From an uncultured Paracoccaceae bacterium (lineage in GTDB: Bacteria > Pseudomonadota > Alphaproteobacteria > Rhodobacterales > Rhodobacteraceae), in the NCBI GenBank assembly GCA_951812615.1, contig CATOSU010000001.1, forward strand, positions 1-64,000: 64,000 nucleotides of DNA, read 5' to 3'. The translations under genes and the position numbers were made by a program. Under the pieces are notes generated by a model. That model had not been told where the DNA came from. It searched no databases and was given only the letters and a program-made list of their open reading frames with translations. Positions 27,365 through 36,334 of this stretch are shown piece by piece (position 1 is the first letter of the stretch; every line of letters begins with the position of its first letter).

Positions 27365-28215
27365 GCCCCGAGAAGAAACGCGCGATGATCAAGCGGGGCC
27401 ATCCCGAACTAAGTGTCAGCCAGCAATGCAAGCTGGTGCGCCTGAGCCGGCCGGCATTCTACTATACACCGGTCGGCATCAACGCGAACACGCTGGCGAT
27501 AATGAAAGAGATTGATCGCGTGTTCACCAAATATCCGTTCTTCGGCAGCCGCCAGATCGCGGCCTTTCTGCGCCGGGAAAGGATCGTTGTTGGACGGCAT
27601 CGAGTCAGGCGGCTGATGGCCAAGATGGGGCTGGAAGCGATCTACAAACGCCCCAGGACCAGCCAGCGGCATCCCCAGCATCCGGTCTTCCCGTACCTGC
27701 TGAGGAAGATGAACATCGATCGGCCCAACCAGGTCCGGTGCGCCGATATCACCTTTGTGCCGGTCAAGAACGGCTTCTTGTATCTGGTTGCCATCATGGA
27801 CTGGGCGACACGGAAGGTGCTGAGCTGGCGGCTGTCGAACACAATGCACGCCGACTTCTGTGTCGAGGCATTGAACGAGGCCATTGCCAACTACGGCCCG
27901 CCCGAGATCATGAATACGGATCAAGGATCGCAGTTCACCGGATCGACCTGGATCACGACGCTGACTGAGGCCGGAGTGCGTATCTCAATGGATGGGCGCG
28001 GCAGATATCTCGACAACATCTTCATTGAGCGCCTCTGGAGATCACTGAAACAGGAGGCGATCTATCTGGAAGAAATCCAAGATGGGTTCCAAGCCCGTTG
28101 TGTCATCAAACAGTGGATGACGTTCTATAACACCAAACGCCCCCATTCCGCGCTTGATCGACAGACCCCGGACGACGCATATTGGGCTGGCGTGGCAGAG
28201 CAAAAAGCAGCATGA
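27361..28215 (+). CDS. IS3-family OrfB transposase
   Basis: 284 aa with linker FTKYPFFGSRQIAAFLRRE and rve core: D (RCADITFVPV), D (NTDQGSQFTG), E (IFIERLWRSLKQE). It ends KRPHSALDRQTPDDAYW, the usual close of this group. Confidence 0.97.
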   Translation: MSPEKKRAMIKRGHPELSVSQQCKLVRLSRPAFYYTPVGINANTLAIMKEIDRVFTKYPFFGSRQIAAFLRRERIVVGRHRVRRLMAKMGLEAIYKRPRTSQRHPQHPVFPYLLRKMNIDRPNQVRCADITFVPVKNGFLYLVAIMDWATRKVLSWRLSNTMHADFCVEALNEAIANYGPPEIMNTDQGSQFTGSTWITTLTEAGVRISMDGRGRYLDNIFIERLWRSLKQEAIYLEEIQDGFQARCVIKQWMTFYNTKRPHSALDRQTPDDAYWAGVAEQKAA

Positions 28216-28277
28216 AACCTAAACCCGATACACCTTAGAAACGCTGCAAAACTGTCCGAGAAGGTGGGACCACTTCA

Positions 28278-29308
28278 CCAAGCAAAACGCGGATCTTCGC
28301 GATGTTAGCTTTGCGGGCGGCGCTGGCCAGCAACCCGTAGTGCCGTATGCGGTGGAAGCCATCCGGGAGAACGTGGATCAGGAAACGGCGGATGAACTCG
28401 CCCGTGTCGAGCCGCATGACCTTCATCCGGTCGCCGCGCTTGATGCGGTAATCCTTCCAGCGGAAGGAAACGGTGTCGGCATCTGCGCTGACGAGGCGAT
28501 GGTTGGAGATCGCGACCCGGTGGGTGTAGCGGCTGAGATAGGCCAGAACCTGCTCGGGTCCGCCAAAGGGCGGTTTGGCATAGACCACCCATTCGGTTTT
28601 GCGCAGCGGTGCGAGGTAAGCAGTGAAGGCATCTGCATCGGCCAGCCCGGCAAGATCACTGAAGAAGGTGAGCTGCCCGGCGCGGTGCAAGTTGACCAGG
28701 CCCTCAAGGAACAGGCGTCTGAACAGCCGAGACAGCACCCGGACCGGCAGAAAGAACCCGGGCTTGCAGCCGATCCATCGGATGCCATCAAGCGACAACC
28801 CGCCGCCGGGCACGATCATGTGGATGTGGGGATGATGCGTCATCGCCGATCCCCAGGTGTGGAGAACGCAGGTCATGCCGACGCGGGCACCAAGGTGCCT
28901 GGGGTCAGCGACGATGGTCATCACCGTCTCGGCTGATGCCTTGAACAAGAGGCCGTACATTGCCCGCTTGTTCCAGTAGGCGATGCGGGCGATCTCGGCC
29001 GGCAATGTGAAGACGACGTGGAAATATTCCACGGGCAACAAGTCGTCTGCCCGCGCCGCCATCCAATCGCGCGCCGCCGGTCCCTGGCACTTCGGGCAGT
29101 GCCGGTTCTTGCAACTGTTGTAGGCGATATGCTGGTGATCACATTTGGTGCAAGCTGCCACATGCCCACCGAGTGCTTCGGTCCGGCAGGCTTCAATGGC
29201 GGACATCACTTTGAGTTGCCCAAGGCTCAGACGCCCTGCATTGGCCCGCCGATAGGCAGGCCCATGATCACGGAAGATGTCGGCAACCTCCAGCGCGTGC
29301 CGCGGCAC
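28278..29308 (-). pseudogene. IS91-family transposase, 3' truncated
   Basis: About 343 of 397 residues remain. The N-terminal zinc finger is CTKCDHQHIAYNSCKNRHCPKCQ; the replication-initiator HUH motif is in MTHHPHIHMIVPGG, and the paired catalytic tyrosines lie in YLSRYTHRVAISNH. The GTG start at 29308 follows the recombinase stop by 13 bases. The end (GEVVPPSRTVLQRF) is encoded by the neighbouring IS3, so the enzyme is probably inactive. Confidence 0.9.
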
Positions 29309-29321
29309 GCTGCAGCCCCCG

Positions 29322-30182
29322 TCAGGTCACATCCTGGATGTGCTCGAACGGGCTGGACACATTGCGCAACGTCTTGGTCGCCACATGTGTATATCGTGCC
29401 GTCGTGGTCAACTTGGCGTGGCCGAGGAGAACCTGGATCACCCGCACATCCGTATCGGCCTCCAACAAATGCGTAGCAAAGCTGTGCCGGAGCGAGTGCA
29501 ATGTTGCAGGCTTCTTGATGCCGGCCATCGCCTTTGCCGAGTTGAAGGCACGATTCAAGGACCGTGGAGACAGGGGTTCAACCCGGCTCTGCCCAGGAAA
29601 CAGCCAGCCCTGCGGGCGAGCCTCACGCCAATAGTCGCGAAGGAGTTCCAGCAAGGACGGCGAAAGCATCACATCGCGATCCTTGCCGCCCTTACCGCGC
29701 TCGACATGGATCAGCATGCGGTCACTGTCGATGTCCCGAACCTTGAGATTGGTGACCTCGGAGGCACGCAGCCCTGCGCCATACCCGATGCCGAGTGCCG
29801 CCCGATACTTGAGACCGGGCCCAGGGGCCGCGGACAAAACCGCCGAGACCTCCTCGAAGCTCAGCACAATCGGCAGCTTCCGCGGCTCGGTGCGGAACTG
29901 CATGTACTTCTTCATATCCTCCCGATTGCATGTCATGCCGAAGAAGAACCGCAGTGCCGTGATCCGCGAATTGTAGACCGACGGCGTCACCTCAGTGTCG
30001 GTCATATGAAGCTGATAGGCGCGCAGCTCATCTGGCGTCGCCGTATCCGGCGCACGCCCCAGAAACGCTGTGAAATCCTTCAGCGCCCGGATATGCGCTT
30101 TCTGCGATGTCTCAGCCAACCCGCGAATGCGCATGTCCTCGATCATCCGCGCACGCAGCGGGCTCATCTTCTCCTGTGTCAT
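29322..30182 (-). CDS. tyrosine recombinase of the IS91 module, copy 1
   Basis: 286 aa from ATG 30182 (MTQEKMSPLRARMIEDM), with AGGAGG in front. SAM-like N-terminal core-binding domain, then catalytic Arg in GAGLRASEVTNL, HSLRHSFATHL, HAKLTTTARYTHV with His and the Tyr nucleophile. Identical in sequence to the protein at 58558-59418. Such XerD-like partners accompany some IS91-family elements. Confidence 0.94.
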   Translation of the reverse strand: MTQEKMSPLRARMIEDMRIRGLAETSQKAHIRALKDFTAFLGRAPDTATPDELRAYQLHMTDTEVTPSVYNSRITALRFFFGMTCNREDMKKYMQFRTEPRKLPIVLSFEEVSAVLSAAPGPGLKYRAALGIGYGAGLRASEVTNLKVRDIDSDRMLIHVERGKGGKDRDVMLSPSLLELLRDYWREARPQGWLFPGQSRVEPLSPRSLNRAFNSAKAMAGIKKPATLHSLRHSFATHLLEADTDVRVIQVLLGHAKLTTTARYTHVATKTLRNVSSPFEHIQDVT

Positions 30183-30248
30183 GAGAACCTCCTGTCTGAC
30201 AATTGAGAAGCTCCAATCGTCAGTCAGGTCGGTCACATCGCAAAATGC

Positions 30249-30679
30249 GTGGCGTCAGAGGTGAGACCGTCCGTCAGCCAAACGCGCCTTTGCCGCGGCA
30301 GCGGCTTAGTCCCCGAGCCCAGACTGGTCCTTAGACAAACCGCGGCGGACGTCAGGTTTTCCGGATCTCTCAAACCTTTAAGAACCTCGGGGCAATCAAG
30401 TACCCAGTATTTTGAAACAGTTCCATAAGGGGTCGGACGCGTTTTCCGTCTACGTGGCGCACATTCCAACCTATCTCTCGAAATCGACCATTTGCGAGAA
30501 AATGGAGTCAGCACTCCGTTGTGTGAGTTTTGTTGACCCCAATAGGTTTCTGGTTTTGTCGCCAAAGATTTCTAACATGGTCCGAATTCAAGTTTCACAG
30601 AACCGACCCTCTTGAGCGAAAATCAGGTTCGTAAATAAAAAATTACCGGAAAGTTCGAATGTCCTTCCAGAGCCAATCT
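30249..30679. other. intergenic stretch, no supported gene
   Basis: 431 bases between the IS91 end and the stop of the 650-aa gene. Nothing recognisable; composition turns AT-rich towards the right. Confidence 0.5.
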
Positions 30680-32632
30680 TCAACCAGACAAAAGATCAAA
30701 TAACGCATTCGAATCCGACACACCGAGGCGGCCAACACGGCTACGACCACAGCTCCAATGCGACGGCAAAAGTAGGTTGGCAAAACACTCTGGAGCAATC
30801 TCCGATGTCGTAATCGCTGCAACCAAGTCACGAAAATTATTTGGCACGCGATCACCTTTGCTGACAATCTCATCCGCGGTGCTGTTCTGGACATTGTTCA
30901 ACCATTCTCCTGAATCCAGCCACGCGGTAGCAAGCATCCTCGTCGCCAAATCCTTCGGAATAGATAGCGAATAGGAATGATCATCGAAGGCAGCCCAGTT
31001 CTCTCCCATTTTAACTCGCCGCAGCAGAGAATAGGCACCGAAATTACGCCAAAACCCAACATCGTCTAAAAGGCATGGAACACCGGCGTTCGTTACAAAG
31101 ACAGCGTCCAATCTAAAGAAATACTCCGAGTTCAGTTCCGGAGCCACGTCGCAAACAACCCGGACGAGTCCAAACAACCGATCAGATGGCACAGCCTCCA
31201 ACATACCATCGTCAACTAAGAGATTACTCAACAAATCCCGTGCAAGATCCTCTCGACCCGCTAGCCCCAACAAACGAGACAATGCCGCCACGTATTTAAT
31301 ATCCGAAACCAAACCAAATCTCAGACGTCGAACTAAGCCGTCTCGGTCAACGTTAGAAGCAACTGCACCAAATAGATTCGTGCCGCTAAACTCATCAAAT
31401 GATCTAACCATTTTAAATAACTCAACCAATAGACCAGGAGATCGAAAATGTTGGACCTGCCCCTCAAAAACTCGGTGATAAAGACCAACAAATCTGTCAA
31501 CCTTCATATATCCAACGCGGATCAATCCGTTAATAGACTTGAATACAGTATGCGGGTTCTGAAGGTACTGAATTTGATGCATCAAAGCAGAAGTTCGCCT
31601 GAGGCGCGAATCTAGCAGCCGCAAGCCCTCACGACGGGAGGCCTTCTCAAGTGCATTGATGAGATCAACCGAGGCCGCGGGGTTTGAAATTATGCGACTC
31701 AGCTTATCATTAAAGATCTGACGACTTCGATCCATTTTCACGAAGCTATCAATCGAATCTGGAAGGAGCTTCTGCATCGAATATAGCGCCGCTCCAACGG
31801 ACTGGGCTGGTGTTGACCGGAAAGCGTTAGTGAAAATGTAGAACGGAAAATCGTCCGAAATAACCGACTCACAATCCCGTCCGGCCACTCGAAATGTCTC
31901 TCGAACAGACAGTGCCGCTGAAAAGAAAAAGTCGGCTCTACCATCAACTCCCAGTTTTCGCCTCAAAGACAAATCGGCCTCAGACGAAGGCACACGATCA
32001 CAATACTCACCAGCTAACCCATCGAAAAGTCGCAGAAATCGGTGAAATGCCTCAATTGAATCCAAGGTCTGAACTTCGTCCAGAATGTCAAGTAATGCCG
32101 ATCGATCTATGCGTCCATCTGCACGAATTGCTTTTAGAAAATCGCTCCCAACCAATTCGCTCTCCGACAATGACACGGCCAGTCGAGCCGGCCACGGATT
32201 GACAATCCCCTGATTAATAGATTCCGCAATCCTGTCAGCAATTTCATCAACAACAACATGCAAAAAATTATGGTCAATAGATGACAGGCCTTCGATCAAA
32301 TGATAAACAATGGAGATCCTTGGTTCAGATCGAACCTTTCCCAGAATGAAATCTAAACCAAGGGCTTGAACAAAATAGTACGAAAATCCTTGTTTTGGGT
32401 TCTCGGCAAAAAAGGCATCTATTTGCGAAGACGCACAAATAATAAGCCCAGCGCTGCGAACGTCGGAGGCATCGAGAACTCGCTTGGCCAAATCCTCAGA
32501 AAAGTTCCGATCGGGAACGCTCGCACTCTCATAACGGCACAAAAAATTGGTCGCAGCCAAACGATGCCAACGCTGAATTCCAAACAAAAAAGCAGAGATA
32601 TCAGACAGCGTCGCCCTTTCAGACGAGGTCAT
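30680..32632 (-). CDS. large unknown protein, partner of a STAND-like ATPase
   Basis: 650 aa, soluble, mostly helical, no signal peptide or membrane segment. It begins MTSSERATLSDISAFLFGIQRW. Leucine-rich helical stretches throughout suggest an alpha-solenoid. I see no nuclease, protease, TIR or other catalytic motif. It starts 18 bases after the stop of the ATPase gene on the same strand, so the two form an operon. Composition is AT-richer than flanking DNA and the pair is surrounded by mobile elements, which fits imported cargo. A defence or stress role is inferred from context only. Confidence 0.75.
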   Translation of the reverse strand: MTSSERATLSDISAFLFGIQRWHRLAATNFLCRYESASVPDRNFSEDLAKRVLDASDVRSAGLIICASSQIDAFFAENPKQGFSYYFVQALGLDFILGKVRSEPRISIVYHLIEGLSSIDHNFLHVVVDEIADRIAESINQGIVNPWPARLAVSLSESELVGSDFLKAIRADGRIDRSALLDILDEVQTLDSIEAFHRFLRLFDGLAGEYCDRVPSSEADLSLRRKLGVDGRADFFFSAALSVRETFRVAGRDCESVISDDFPFYIFTNAFRSTPAQSVGAALYSMQKLLPDSIDSFVKMDRSRQIFNDKLSRIISNPAASVDLINALEKASRREGLRLLDSRLRRTSALMHQIQYLQNPHTVFKSINGLIRVGYMKVDRFVGLYHRVFEGQVQHFRSPGLLVELFKMVRSFDEFSGTNLFGAVASNVDRDGLVRRLRFGLVSDIKYVAALSRLLGLAGREDLARDLLSNLLVDDGMLEAVPSDRLFGLVRVVCDVAPELNSEYFFRLDAVFVTNAGVPCLLDDVGFWRNFGAYSLLRRVKMGENWAAFDDHSYSLSIPKDLATRMLATAWLDSGEWLNNVQNSTADEIVSKGDRVPNNFRDLVAAITTSEIAPECFANLLLPSHWSCGRSRVGRLGVSDSNALFDLLSG

Positions 32633-32650
32633 CTTTCTGTCGAATACAGC

Positions 32651-35035
32651 TCAATTATGGTTGATAAGTCTTATTAGGGTGGCGGCATTCGTCCGGTAAA
32701 GTGTATTTAACCCTCGATTTATTTCACGTAGCTCAGAACTGTGTACTAGTTCCGAAAACTTTTCAGCCAAATCCTCAAATATATTGGTAAGCCCGTCGGC
32801 CCTTTCAAAAATTCGAAGTTCCATTGATAATACAAACCAGTCGCAAAATTCGCAGATCCCGGAGAAGTCGGACGTCGGGCCCTTTTGCGATACAATTTCT
32901 ACCACAGAACGTCTCGTCTGGATCAAAGCGTCACTTCCATCCGAAGGCTCGCCACCGTCTCCGCCGAAGTTGTTCGCCTCTGTCACTAAGTCGCTTTTCG
33001 AAACAACGTCTAGGATACGTTTTGCGTGAGAAAACATTCCCTCGCTGAGTTCGCTTGCGCCATCAAGCAAGAGTTCATATAAACTTTGAATCTCCAAATG
33101 AAATTCAAGGTTGTCGAAGGCTTGAATAGACTCTGCAAGGGACACTCGACGCAACGTATCAGGCTCGCTGTCTAGTGTTTTGTACAGACAACCGCCCCTT
33201 GTCATTAAATGCTGAAATTGATCCCATTTCTTTCTTGCACGAACGACCTCTGCTTGGACCTCCGAGCTTAAAAGCTTAACGTCAAAGTCGTCTTCATAGT
33301 CCCAAAATAGCCCAAGATGGTTGTGGATGCCCTTTAGACAAAGGTTTATCTCCGATGCTTCGACAACTGCCGCTTTTTGCGTTAATCGTGAGTTTAATAG
33401 AGCCAAGACATTGCTCAATAACCTGATAGCCAAACTTGGTTGGAAATAGTCGGACAGTAGGCTAAGAAGCTCAATTCCTGCAGTTGGTGTATTGAAGAAG
33501 GCGGGTTCAATGAGCCTTTTCAACTCTTCCTCATCCAAGAGAGGATCAATGTGCTTTCCCGCAACACGTGCTCCGAATAGCAGGGTTCGTAAAGTCGTAT
33601 GCCAACCACTGCTCAGGCAAGTTAGAGCGTTCAATACATTTTTATAGTCGTAACGGGCAATATGCTCTTTTAGAATGGGCGCGATTTTTTCCGCTCCAAT
33701 CTGTTGATCAAGTTTCGGACGATTCTCTAGATAATTACCGGTAATTGCGTATGCGATGCATGGATGGTGTATTTTGACGCGATCCGTACTCTCGTCCAAG
33801 AGTATTGAGCAATTTTCAATCACCGCTTTCGGGATATTAGAAGTATTTTCTATCGGAATGTCAAAACCATAAATAGATGAATATGCTACCCTTTCAAGGG
33901 CGCGATTTTGCGCCGGCGTTATATCGGCAGTTAACTTCTCGCGGAGCATGTCTAAACTTGCTGTCCCACGGGCTTGCTCAACTGTCCACCATATATCGTG
34001 GAACTGACGGCCAATATTCGCAAGCTCCATCGGATTACTTGAGGTTCCGAGGGAAGTATCGCCGAGAAGCTCCGACTTTGTGACGCCTGCTGCTGCGACA
34101 ACGGCCGGATATTGATCCACAAGTCGATCCACAAATTGTCGATGTGCGTGATTGCCGACAATTGGCATTTCTTCATGGCAAAGTGTCGGCTTCCATTGGC
34201 TGAACGCGTCAGATCTTTTAACTACGACTATGTGGATTCCTGACGAGCGGGCGGCGGACCAAATGACCTCATCCAATTCATCAAGATCTTCTTCATACAC
34301 CAATCCGTCTAGTACCATAATACGATTTAATTCGCCTGGAAGTAGCTCATCAACAATTTCGAGCATTGTTCCAGCGATCCGTCTAATCTCCATGTTGTTG
34401 TTAAGAGCTGCCTTTCTGTGGAAAACCGCTGCATGCCAACCCTCCTGCTCGACTAATTGGGTTACGACATCCCAAACCATCCATGTTTTTCCCGATCTGG
34501 CGGGCCCAGCTACAACCCAACCCGCTGGTTCGGGCTTGGTTATCATGTTCCGGTAGAAAGTCTCTGCCTGCTGAGAATGAACGAATATCTCTTTTGGCGC
34601 GTTTGGGAGTGGTTCACTCTTCCAACCCAAATAAAATCCAAGTGCGCGGGACTTTGAGGCTGCACGATCTTGGAGATGTTGGAAATATTCTTCTCCCCAG
34701 AGTTTTCGGGCGACCGCTTCAACCGTCATGTCATTGTGTGGAATTGAAATAAGTCCATCAATTCTTGTCCGGACCGATGTCGAACAGATTAGTTTTCTTC
34801 TAAATCCATCTTCGCAAACCGCTCGGAGCTTTTTTTCCGCAACGTCCTCGGAAAGTCGGTCAACTACGAATCCGTCGCTTGTTTCACGAATCGCGCCTGT
34901 GGCTACACAATCCAATGCGCTAAGGCCCAAAAATCGCCGGATGATCTCAAGCGCCACAGGCAATGCTGCTGACTTCCCTTCAACGACGGTTGGAGGAATG
35001 AGCCCCCTCAAAGTCAATACAAGCCCGCTTGGGAT
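32651..35035 (-). CDS. STAND-like P-loop ATPase, 5' end cut by IS3
   Basis: At least 788 residues from TTG 35017 (MTLRGLIPPTVVEGKSAALP); the frame stays open upstream into the IS3 at 35036, so the true start was probably removed. An N-terminal domain of about 165 residues leads to the Walker A motif VVAGPARSGKTWMVWDV (about 165-182) and a Walker B-like strand NRIMVLDGLVYEEDLDEL (about 230). HIVVVKRSDAF may be a sensor strand. The last 400 residues are helical repeats, as in STAND NTPases that sense phage or stress and drive an effector. Family not recognised; no effector domain visible. Confidence 0.72.
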   Translation of the reverse strand: MPSGLVLTLRGLIPPTVVEGKSAALPVALEIIRRFLGLSALDCVATGAIRETSDGFVVDRLSEDVAEKKLRAVCEDGFRRKLICSTSVRTRIDGLISIPHNDMTVEAVARKLWGEEYFQHLQDRAASKSRALGFYLGWKSEPLPNAPKEIFVHSQQAETFYRNMITKPEPAGWVVAGPARSGKTWMVWDVVTQLVEQEGWHAAVFHRKAALNNNMEIRRIAGTMLEIVDELLPGELNRIMVLDGLVYEEDLDELDEVIWSAARSSGIHIVVVKRSDAFSQWKPTLCHEEMPIVGNHAHRQFVDRLVDQYPAVVAAAGVTKSELLGDTSLGTSSNPMELANIGRQFHDIWWTVEQARGTASLDMLREKLTADITPAQNRALERVAYSSIYGFDIPIENTSNIPKAVIENCSILLDESTDRVKIHHPCIAYAITGNYLENRPKLDQQIGAEKIAPILKEHIARYDYKNVLNALTCLSSGWHTTLRTLLFGARVAGKHIDPLLDEEELKRLIEPAFFNTPTAGIELLSLLSDYFQPSLAIRLLSNVLALLNSRLTQKAAVVEASEINLCLKGIHNHLGLFWDYEDDFDVKLLSSEVQAEVVRARKKWDQFQHLMTRGGCLYKTLDSEPDTLRRVSLAESIQAFDNLEFHLEIQSLYELLLDGASELSEGMFSHAKRILDVVSKSDLVTEANNFGGDGGEPSDGSDALIQTRRSVVEIVSQKGPTSDFSGICEFCDWFVLSMELRIFERADGLTNIFEDLAEKFSELVHSSELREINRGLNTLYRTNAATLIRLINHN

Positions 35036-35095
35036 TGACCTGCCCCTTTTTTCAGGGCCACTCGTAAATCGAGTTTGCTCTCCATTTGTGTGCCA

Positions 35096-35965
35096 TCATT
35101 CAGCGGCGTGAGCAATGGGCGCAGGCGCGGAGCCCTCATGTAGCTCAAGCGGCTGTGCCCATTGCGTTTTGTCGAAGGGCCGCGCTGCCGCGAACTCCTC
35201 CGGGGTTTGATATCTCAGGCTGCTGTGCGGTCTCTCTGTGTTGTAGTCTATCCTCCAGTTTTCGATGATGTCACGAGCCTCGCCGATGCTTGTGAACCAA
35301 TGCTGGTTCAGACATTCGTCCCTGAAGCGACCATTGAAACTCTCGATGTAGGCATTCTGGGTCGGCTTGCCCGGATCTATGAAATACAACTGCACGCCGT
35401 TGTCATCGGCCCAGGCGTCAAGCGCGCGACCTCGTAGTTCCGGGCCGTTATCAACGACCAGAATGTCAGGATATCCGCGTTCGCGTGCGACCCGGTTCAG
35501 CAGTTCCACGACCCGCTCACCGGGCAGTGAGAAATCCACCTCGATGGCGGGGCACTCTCGTGTGCAATCATCTTTGAGGTTCGCCGTTCGGAATTTGCGC
35601 CCGTTTGCCAGTGCGTCACTGGTGAAATCCAAAGACCACCGTTGGTTGGCTGCAATCGGGCACCAGCCGCCCTCACGGCCTTCCTTGGGGATCTTCTTGC
35701 GCTTTGTGCGACGTAGCCACAGCCGCTCCTCGCGGTAGATACGTTCGACGACTTTGACGTTCACCTTGAACCCCTCGCGCACCAGCTTGGCATGCAACAT
35801 ACGATAGCCATACCTCCTGTGCTTGCCTGAAAGCGTGATCAGACGTTCCCGAAGCCGCGCGTGGCGATCCGGGCGCGCCTGATAGGTCAGGCTCGATCTG
35901 GATATTCCAACCAGCCTGCACGCCCGCCTTTGCGTGAATTGGTGTTCAGCCATCAACGTGACCAC
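35096..35965 (-). CDS. IS3 OrfB transposase (copy B)
   Basis: 289 aa, identical in sequence to the OrfB at 7316-8185. Confidence 0.97.
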   Translation of the reverse strand: MVTLMAEHQFTQRRACRLVGISRSSLTYQARPDRHARLRERLITLSGKHRRYGYRMLHAKLVREGFKVNVKVVERIYREERLWLRRTKRKKIPKEGREGGWCPIAANQRWSLDFTSDALANGRKFRTANLKDDCTRECPAIEVDFSLPGERVVELLNRVARERGYPDILVVDNGPELRGRALDAWADDNGVQLYFIDPGKPTQNAYIESFNGRFRDECLNQHWFTSIGEARDIIENWRIDYNTERPHSSLRYQTPEEFAAARPFDKTQWAQPLELHEGSAPAPIAHAAE

Positions 35966-35988
35966 CGCATCCCGACGGGCGGCAGGCG

Positions 35989-36255
35989 TTATGAGTTTTT
36001 TGCCAGCAGCCCCTTAAGACCAGCATTATCGAGCATCGCGTCTGCCAGCAGACGCTTCAGCTCCGAGTTCTCGACCTCCAGGTCCTTCAGGCGGCGCAGC
36101 TCGGATACTGTCATGCCGCCATACTTGGCTTTCCACTTGTACAGCGTCGCATCGGACATCCCATGCTTGCGGCAAAGCTCAGACACTTTGGCACCCGCAG
36201 CATACTCCTGCAAAATCCCGACGATTTGTTCCTCTGTGAAGCGTGACTTCCGCAT
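35989..36255 (-). CDS. IS3 OrfA (copy B)
   Basis: 88 aa, identical to the OrfA at 7026-7292, with the same A6C run at its 3' end. Confidence 0.96.
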   Translation of the reverse strand: MRKSRFTEEQIVGILQEYAAGAKVSELCRKHGMSDATLYKWKAKYGGMTVSELRRLKDLEVENSELKRLLADAMLDNAGLKGLLAKNS

Positions 36256-36334
36256 TCTTCGTTCTCCTCGTAGCTTTGAACGTTACGAGAACAAACTCTC
36301 TTTTTGAATGGCCCGAAATTCTGGGGGCAGGTCA

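Larger units (their letters stand above)
27020..28277 (+). mobile_element. IS3-family element (third type)
   Basis: Terminal inverted repeats TGAAGTGGTCCCA (27020-27032) and TGGGACCACTTCA (28265-28277), 1,258 bp. The right flank is IS91 transposase sequence and the left flank is the truncated gene at 26991. No target duplication is present, so the two sides come from different loci. Confidence 0.93.
28278..30248 (-). mobile_element. IS91-family module with tyrosine recombinase, copy 1 (3' truncated)
   Basis: It carries a recombinase gene and a Y2 transposase gene in the same order as the complete copy at 58495 onward, in opposite orientation. The shared outer end reads GCATTTTGCGATGTGAC on the minus strand up to 30248. 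The transposase 3' end and the other element end have been replaced by the IS3 at 27020-28277. Confidence 0.88.
35036..36334 (-). mobile_element. IS3-family (IS407 group) element, complete copy B
   Basis: 1,299 bp, identical in length and ends to copies A and C, inverted relative to both. The left flank is GGAT (35032-35035). The right flank is GACC (36335-36338), the complement of GGTC that borders copy C at 54552. It therefore lacks its own duplication and is a recombinant with copy C. Confidence 0.97.

Noticed and set aside
29277-30206. A 309-codon plus-strand frame, and its counterpart at 58537-59463 on the minus strand
   Set aside because: Both are exact antisense shadows of the IS91-associated recombinase genes.
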